Below, piece by piece: positions 18,209 through 21,131 of a stretch of 21,131 nt of DNA. The DNA comes from Pigoraptor vietnamica (Eukaryota > Opisthokonta > Filasterea). Below the pieces are notes generated by a model that worked only from the letters and a program-made list of their open reading frames with translations, had not been told where the DNA came from and ran no database searches. Each line of letters opens with the position of its first letter. The first letter of the stretch is position 1. Position numbers and translations under genes: made by a program. The stretch is from positions 1 to 21,131 of the forward strand of contig CALSCQ010002433.1 in the NCBI GenBank assembly GCA_943704525.1, given 5' to 3'.

Positions 18209-18514
18209 AGGATCAGGCGATCCGCGGTTTTGCTCAGGTCCCAAGCCGACGCAGCAACAGTCCATGGACAACAGCGCAAGTGAGCAGACGATAAGGCGGT
18301 GTGCGCAATAGCTCGTGGATGTGTGAAGATGATCAATTTCAGCCGACCAACTCGGCTGTTCATCCTATTCAATCTGGCAGGGCCGGCGGCGCCTTCAGGC
18401 AGGATCAGGCGATCCACGTTCTCGCCCAGGTCACACCGACACGCAAGCAGTTCCACGACACCAAAAAAGGCATTGCGAGGAGACGACAAGGTGGTGTGCG
18501 CAGGTGCTCGTGGA
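18209..18514. repeat. Two diverged copies of a ~113-bp segment
   Basis: Copy A (18209-18319) and copy B (18401-18514) both begin AGGATCAGGCGATCC and end with GCTCGTGGA. Between these they share interrupted similarity (CAGGTC, GTGTGCGCA and AGACGA.AAGG). The copies lie 192-195 bp apart in the same orientation. In the minus-strand frame both encode a DRLIL motif (ENVDRLIL and KTADRLIL). The telomere-type tract starts five bases after copy B. Confidence 0.7.
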
Positions 18515-18518
18515 CAAT

Positions 18519-18565
18519 ACCCTAACCCTAACCCTAGGTTACTAACCTTAACCCTAACCCTGCGC
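18519..18565. repeat. Interstitial telomere-type tract (CCCTAA)n
   Basis: The plus strand reads several CCCTAA units from 18519, a short interruption (about 18536-18548, AGGTTACTAACC), then CTTAACCCTAACCC. The complementary unit is TTAGGG, the telomere repeat of animals, most fungi and many protists. At under 50 bp and embedded in other sequence, it is interstitial and not a functional end. Confidence 0.85.
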
Positions 18566-19138
18566 CGAACTCGGCAAAAATGAAGACGAAGAGGGCATGT
18601 TACTCTGCCCGCCGGCCGCCGGACGAGCAGCCCGGGCAGTCGCGTGACTGACCCGGCGGACTACTGGCCGTGGTCACGGTCACCGTGACTGTGCGCCGGC
18701 GCGTTGAGGTTGTGAGCGCTGCTGTGCCGCACACATGCACTTCGCCAATGCGCGTATATTATGGGTGGCGACGTCCCGCTGTATCCTTTTGCTCCCTACC
18801 GTCAGGGTGTTTTCGTGTACTAAAGGTGCTTGTCTTGCAGTCGTGCACACTGGCAATCATGAGAGCAGTCACACATTTTTATGTTGTGCACTGACATCGG
18901 GAGTATCAACACAATCGGCGCACACAAGTGCACCTCATGAGCCGTACTGCAAAGCACATGACACAGGCGCAAACAGTCTGGCGCCCACAACGCGCAGTCA
19001 CGAGCATACGTCATGCACGAGCGCACATCACAACGCACACGAGCGGCCGCATCCAACAGGTCAGGAGCGCACACCTCCGGACACTGAGCACGTCGCACAC
19101 GAGCAACCAGCAAAAAAGAGCGACGAGCAAACTGCACG
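18566..19138. other. Repeat-flanked spacer without convincing gene
   Basis: This stretch lies between the telomere-type tract and the 17-bp minisatellite. It contains a 17-nt palindrome at 18673-18689 and becomes increasingly CA-rich towards the right. The open frames continue into the minisatellite and show no independent coding signal. Confidence 0.5.
18673..18689. repeat. Perfect 17-nt palindrome
   Basis: The sequence GTCACGGTCACCGTGAC has two 8-base arms that are exact reverse complements around a single central base. It sits about 110 bp to the right of the telomere-type tract. It could be a protein-binding site or a chance inverted repeat. Confidence 0.6.
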
Positions 19139-20240
19139 AGCGCACATCGAACACGAGCGCACATCGCACAAGAGTGCACACCGCGCAATGCACACGAGCG
19201 ACCAGCGAAGACTGAGCAAGAGCGCACAGCACAGGAGCGCACATCGCACAAGAGCGCACATCGCACAAGAGCGCACATCGCACAGGAGCGCACATCGCAC
19301 ACGAGCGCACATCGCACACCAGCGCACATCGCACAAGAGCGCACATCGCACAAGAGCGCACAGCACAGGAGCGCACATCGCACAGGAGCGCACATCGCAC
19401 AGGAGCGCACATCACACACGAGCGCACATCGCACAGGAGCGCACATCGCACAGGAGCGCACATCACACACGAGCGCACATCGCACAAGAGCGCACATCGC
19501 ACAGGAGAGCACATCGCACAGGAGCGCACATCGCACAGAAGCACGCATCGCACAGGAGCGCACATCACACACGAGCGCACATCACACACGAGCGCACATC
19601 GCACAGGAGCGCACAGCACAGGAGCGCACATCGCACAAGAGCGTACATCGCACACGAGCGCACAGCACAGTAGCGCACATCGCACAAGAGCGCCCGTCGC
19701 ACAAGAGCGCACATCGCGCAGGAGCGCACATCGCACAGGAGCGCACAGCACAGGAGCGCACATCGCACAAGAGCGCACATCGCACAGGAGCACACGGCAC
19801 AGGAGCGCACATCGCACAGGAGCGCACATCACACACGAGCGCACATCGCACAGGAGCGCACATCACACAAGAGCGCACATCGCACAAGAGCGCACATCGC
19901 ACAGGAGCACACGGCACAGAAGCACGCATCGCACAGGAGCGCACATCGCACAGGAGCGCACATCGCAGAGGAGCACACGGCACAAGAGCGCACATCGCAC
20001 AGGAGCGCACATCGCACAGGAGCACACGGCACAGAAGCACGCATCGCACAGGAGCGCACATCACACACGAGCGCACATCGCACAGGAGCGCACTGCACAG
20101 TAGCGCACATCGCACAAGAGCGCACATCGCACAGGAGCGCACATCACACACGAGCGCACATCGCACAGGAGCGCACAGCACAGGAGCGCACATCGCACAA
20201 GAGCGTACATCGCACACGAGCGCACATCGTCGGCACACGA
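19139..20240. repeat. 17-bp minisatellite, about 60 units
   Basis: The consensus is GCGCACATCGCACAGGA, with common variants ending CAAGA or CACGA and shortened 15-bp units (GCGCACAGCACAGGA and GCACACGGCACAGGA). The array is ragged from 19139 to about 19225 and regular after that. Because 17 is not divisible by three and the unit has no stop in any phase, all six frames of the consensus are open. This generates long spurious frames of a 17-residue repeat, His/Arg-rich on the plus strand and Cys-rich on the minus strand. Confidence 0.93.
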
Positions 20241-21131
20241 GCTCACAACACACACCGGAGCGCACAGCACACACAAACACAGGCGCACATGAACATCATA
20301 ACCACCGAGCGGCCACACAAACGAGCGCACGGCCACCGACGAACACGAGATAACCACAAAGGCCGCACATTGTATACGGTATCGCGAATGCCGAGGGCCG
20401 GCCACACACACGCGCATGTCACACACGACCGCATAGCAGACACAGCACAAAAACAATCAGTGGGCATGAGCACGCCACCGCAGCGAGCCGAGTTTCACAC
20501 AATTAATCAATCAGCACGAACGAGAATAGAACGCTGGCCGAAGTCGTGCGAGCATCATGGACACAACCGCACGCACAGGCGACTAACATGTGAGCGAAGC
20601 GCACAAGCTAGGTTGGCACAAGCGAATAACATTGGAGCGTACATTACGCACGAGCACGCGTATTGAAGACGAGGAATAGCTTGGAAGTGGTCTAACACAA
20701 GTGGCGCACTCGTCGCAAGATGTACAGTGTCGTACCCTTCAAACATTCATTGTCACCGGTGCCCGCGCCGAGCGACCGCCGGCCACACTTGCTTGCGACG
20801 CGCTCATCTTTCACTTGTAACACTTGGTCTGGGCTGCGTTGGGTGTTTCTGCTGAACTGTGAAGCAGCGACCCTTCGCGTTTTCAGCACTGTGGGCGCCC
20901 CTTGGCGACCTCAGGGTGTGGGCCCGTGGCGTGCCCTCGCAACACCCTATGGGGTGTGTGGGCGCTCGCAACACCTCATACAGTGTGTGGGGCCGTGGTG
21001 TCTCTTCGCGGAATTGTGTTACGAACCTGAACCATCCGGGGCGTGCGCCTGTCCGGTCACGTGCGGTCCTCGATCACGTGCGTGGGTGACTTTGGAATTT
21101 TCTGGTGGCTGTCCTCCTGGCTGCTAGTCGA
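20241..21131. other. Repeat-rich right end without convincing gene
   Basis: From 20241 the minisatellite decays into CA-rich sequence with scattered GAGCGCAC words to about 20660. More complex sequence then follows to the window end, including a G/T-rich tandem repeat. I find no open frame with codon bias, splice sites or recognisable domains. Confidence 0.5.
20890..21010. repeat. Imperfect G/T-rich tandem repeat, about three units
   Basis: Three related segments carry the words GGTGTGNGGGC, CTCGCAACACC and CGTGGNGT in similar order, with a period of roughly 35-45 bp and indels between copies. Its role is unknown. Confidence 0.55.

Noticed and set aside
17777-18283. Pro/Ser-rich plus-strand frame as a gene
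   Set aside because: Its composition is low-complexity and half of it is the 19-bp minisatellite. It shows no codon bias or domain.
19139-20240. CRISPR-like array
   Set aside because: The units are contiguous and near-identical with no unique spacers, and the window is eukaryotic.
18735-20280. Long open frames on both strands through the 17-bp repeat
   Set aside because: The repeat unit lacks stops in every phase, so these frames are expected without any coding function.

Overview
This window comes from a GC-rich nuclear genome, most likely a free-living unicellular eukaryote. The evidence is several spliced genes with short GT-AG introns (about 40-190 nt), signal peptides on large Cys-rich proteins, eukaryotic modules (LRR, PAN/Apple, thrombospondin type 1, F-box), and a short CCCTAA/TTAGGG telomere-type tract. 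I see no operons, ribosome binding sites or tRNAs. The species cannot be named from the sequence.

Left half, 1-14035. On the minus strand a 17-exon gene runs from its start at 7704 past the left edge of the window (>2,000 residues). It encodes a signal peptide, a leucine-rich repeat array with one repeat per exon, a Cys-rich module, a PAN/Apple domain, several uncharacterised beta-rich modules, thrombospondin-1-like repeats and a C-terminal region with a GTH motif like that of MACPF (perforin/complement) domains. Divergently, at 8535, starts a large secreted orphan protein with very GC-biased codons. Directly behind it, possibly fused to it through an intron, is a spliced gene for an ENDOD1-like DNA/RNA non-specific endonuclease with a long novel C-terminal extension. 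Three neighbouring genes thus encode predicted secreted or surface proteins. An extracellular recognition, feeding or defence role is a reasonable inference but not shown.

Middle, 14036-17600. On the minus strand is an intronless F-box protein with ankyrin-like repeats (730 aa). On the plus strand is a small two-exon orphan gene. The divergent region between them carries a tandem duplication.

Right part, 17601-21131, looks subtelomeric and has no convincing gene. It contains a 19-bp minisatellite, a duplicated ~113-bp segment, an interstitial telomeric tract, a short palindrome, a ~1.1-kb 17-bp minisatellite without stops in any frame of its consensus, and a G/T-rich tandem repeat. The first ~104 bases of the window are AT-rich with repeated AAATAC motifs and may be the end of a DNA transposon next to, or inside, the large gene.
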